NCBI GenBank assembly: GCA_963755395.1
Contig: CAVWJJ010000003.1
Coordinates: 124,001-188,000 of the forward strand
DNA length: 64,000 bases
Direction of reading: 5' to 3'
Source of the DNA: DAHVFK01 sp963755395
GTDB taxonomy: Bacteria > Pseudomonadota > Gammaproteobacteria > Burkholderiales > SG8-39
Shown in pieces: positions 62,976-64,000 of the stretch. The notes under the pieces are model-generated. The model saw only the letters and a program-made list of their open reading frames with translations. It did no database searches and was not told the DNA's origin. Position 1 is the first letter of the stretch. Each line of letters starts with the position of its first letter. A program made the position numbers and the translations under genes.

Positions 62976-64000
62976 CTACCTCCTCATGAATTCCGGGCTG
63001 GCGAGCTCGAACGCGATCCGCTGTTCGCCGGAGAGGCCCACTCCGGAGGACTGCGTGGCGGACGAGAGCGGCCCGACCAAAGCGGCGACCGTCGCCGCGT
63101 CGGGCGTGCAGGCAACACCCTTCATCCAGAACGGTTTGCGCGGCTGCATGGCCTCGTCGACCGCGTGGCCGTCGTCCGCTCCGGCGCTCGCCAATGGAAG
63201 CCGGCCCGTCGCGACGCCCAGCGCGAAGCGAACGCGCTTGGCCATGGCGGGTGGCGAGAGCCAGTCGGATTCGCGCGCGCCGTACCCATCCGGCGTGGAA
63301 TGCAGATAGGGCGCCTCGCCCATGTCGCGCGCGGCGGCGGCGAGCAGGAAGCCGTTGCCGATCGGCCGCCCCGAGCACGCGGCGCGCGAAGCCGAGACGA
63401 TGAAGTCGATCGGTTCCTTGAACTTGGTCGACCTCTTCAGCGAGGCCGCGAACTCGGGGGAAGCGATCAGCGGCATCAGCGTTGCCGAAATCCGGCCGCC
63501 GCTCCGCGTGTAGGCCCGGGCCATGGCGTCGACGACGTCCCCGGGAGGATGATCCGACAGGAAGCGCTGCGTGAGCTGGATGGAAATGTGCCGGGCGGTT
63601 GCCGGACTGGTGGCCAGCATGTGCAGCGCCCGCTCGATCTCGTCCAGGCCATGCCCGGAAGGGAAAACCTGGCCGAGGAAGGTCTTCCCGCCGACGTCGT
63701 GCCGGCGCGGATCGAACAGGAACAGCCCGTCGCGCGTCGCACCGGCCCGCTCGAGCACCTGCCGCCGCATGCGCGGCGAGTACACGCCGGCCCCGGTAAT
63801 GATGCGCGCAAGCTGCTGCACGTCCTGCTGGGTATAGCCGGAGCCGACGCCCAGGGTGTGCAGTTCCATCACTTCGCGGGCCAGGTTCTCGTTGACTCCC
63901 AGCGTTTTGCCGCGCCCTTCGGCATAACGCGCCATCGTGGAGTCGGGCGCGGTGGAGCGGGCATTGTCGAGATAGACCTGCATGGCCGGATGAAAGAAGC
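62976..64000 (-). CDS. DUF1800 family protein, partial
   Basis: C-terminal 341 codons; the N-terminus lies beyond the window. FFHPAMQVYLDNARS, GVNENLAREVMELHTLGVGSGYTQQDVQQLARIITGA and ITGAGVYSP are DUF1800 landmarks. RHDVGGKTFLGQVFP and SEFMRR-like PEFMRR end the protein. Unknown function, paired with the exported DUF1501 protein in one operon. Confidence 0.93.
   Translation of the reverse strand, partial: FFHPAMQVYLDNARSTAPDSTMARYAEGRGKTLGVNENLAREVMELHTLGVGSGYTQQDVQQLARIITGAGVYSPRMRRQVLERAGATRDGLFLFDPRRHDVGGKTFLGQVFPSGHGLDEIERALHMLATSPATARHISIQLTQRFLSDHPPGDVVDAMARAYTRSGGRISATLMPLIASPEFAASLKRSTKFKEPIDFIVSASRAACSGRPIGNGFLLAAAARDMGEAPYLHSTPDGYGARESDWLSPPAMAKRVRFALGVATGRLPLASAGADDGHAVDEAMQPRKPFWMKGVACTPDAATVAALVGPLSSATQSSGVGLSGEQRIAFELASPEFMRR

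Overview
The window is 64 kb of very GC-rich DNA from a proteobacterium, most probably a betaproteobacterium (Burkholderiales-like). This rests on gene content and order: methyltransferase-dapA-bamC-MBL hydrolase, aat-ate-pyrD next to an RsxB-like ferredoxin and nth, an OxyR with E. coli-like redox cysteines, DUF1841, and small c-type cytochromes. No rRNA, phage, transposase or CRISPR array was seen. One tRNA (Arg, anticodon CCT) lies at 14641-14716.

Layout. 0-4.7 kb: NAD(P)HX repair enzyme, SET protein, DUF1697 protein, cyanase, Excalibur protein, TMEM175-like channel, DUF3617 protein. 4.7-8.4 kb: ferritin-like/VIT1 transporter, SlyD-like PPIase, Bcp peroxiredoxin, ribosomal-protein hydroxylase. 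8.4-14.6 kb: one long minus-strand run from a hydrolase and oxyR through an alcohol dehydrogenase, methyltransferase, dapA and bamC to an MBL hydrolase. 14.6-21.7 kb: tRNA, TPR/glycosyltransferase-like protein, MaoC, FAD oxidoreductases, acyl-CoA ligase. 21.6-31.9 kb: large LuxR-type ATPase regulator, HAD, NUDIX, Amt, Rieske protein, N-degron transferases aat/ate, pyrD, ferredoxin, nth. 31.9-41.1 kb: two cytochromes c, Slam-like barrel, MoxR-GST-VWA operon, diguanylate cyclase, diiron protein, methyltransferase, OsmC/DsrE. 41.2-46.6 kb: AraC regulator, then a di-heme cytochrome b with a fused ferredoxin-molybdopterin oxidoreductase, then an NAD-epimerase-like gene. 46.6-51.5 kb: PAS/GGDEF/EAL protein and a GspE/PilB ATPase. 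51.6-57 kb: small basic protein, Prx5, AzlC, an AzlD-M16 peptidase fusion, mscL, greB. 57-60.2 kb: class II ribonucleotide reductase behind a promoter region with LexA-like and NrdR-like boxes. 60.4-61.6 kb: lower-GC patch with a hydrolase and a truncated PrpF-like gene. 61.8-64 kb: DUF1501/DUF1800 pair.

Sequence quality matters for reading this annotation. Several housekeeping genes (aat, ate, pyrD, nth, amt, nrdJ) and an acyl-CoA ligase and FAD oxidase are broken by single-base indels, mostly insertions, in local patches, while long stretches such as 32.7-45.9 kb are clean. Each broken gene re-reads as a full-length family member when the frames are joined, so I interpret most of these as consensus errors rather than decay. 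They are typed pseudogene only to flag the broken frame.

The observations most worth following are (i) the two-gene quinone/molybdenum module with its electron-transfer and catalytic subunits fused, (ii) the in-frame fusion of the amino-acid exporter subunit AzlD to a complete M16 peptidase, where the last AzlD helix could double as a signal sequence, and (iii) tandem promoters before the B12-dependent ribonucleotide reductase, one overlapped by a near-perfect LexA box and one by an NrdR-type box.
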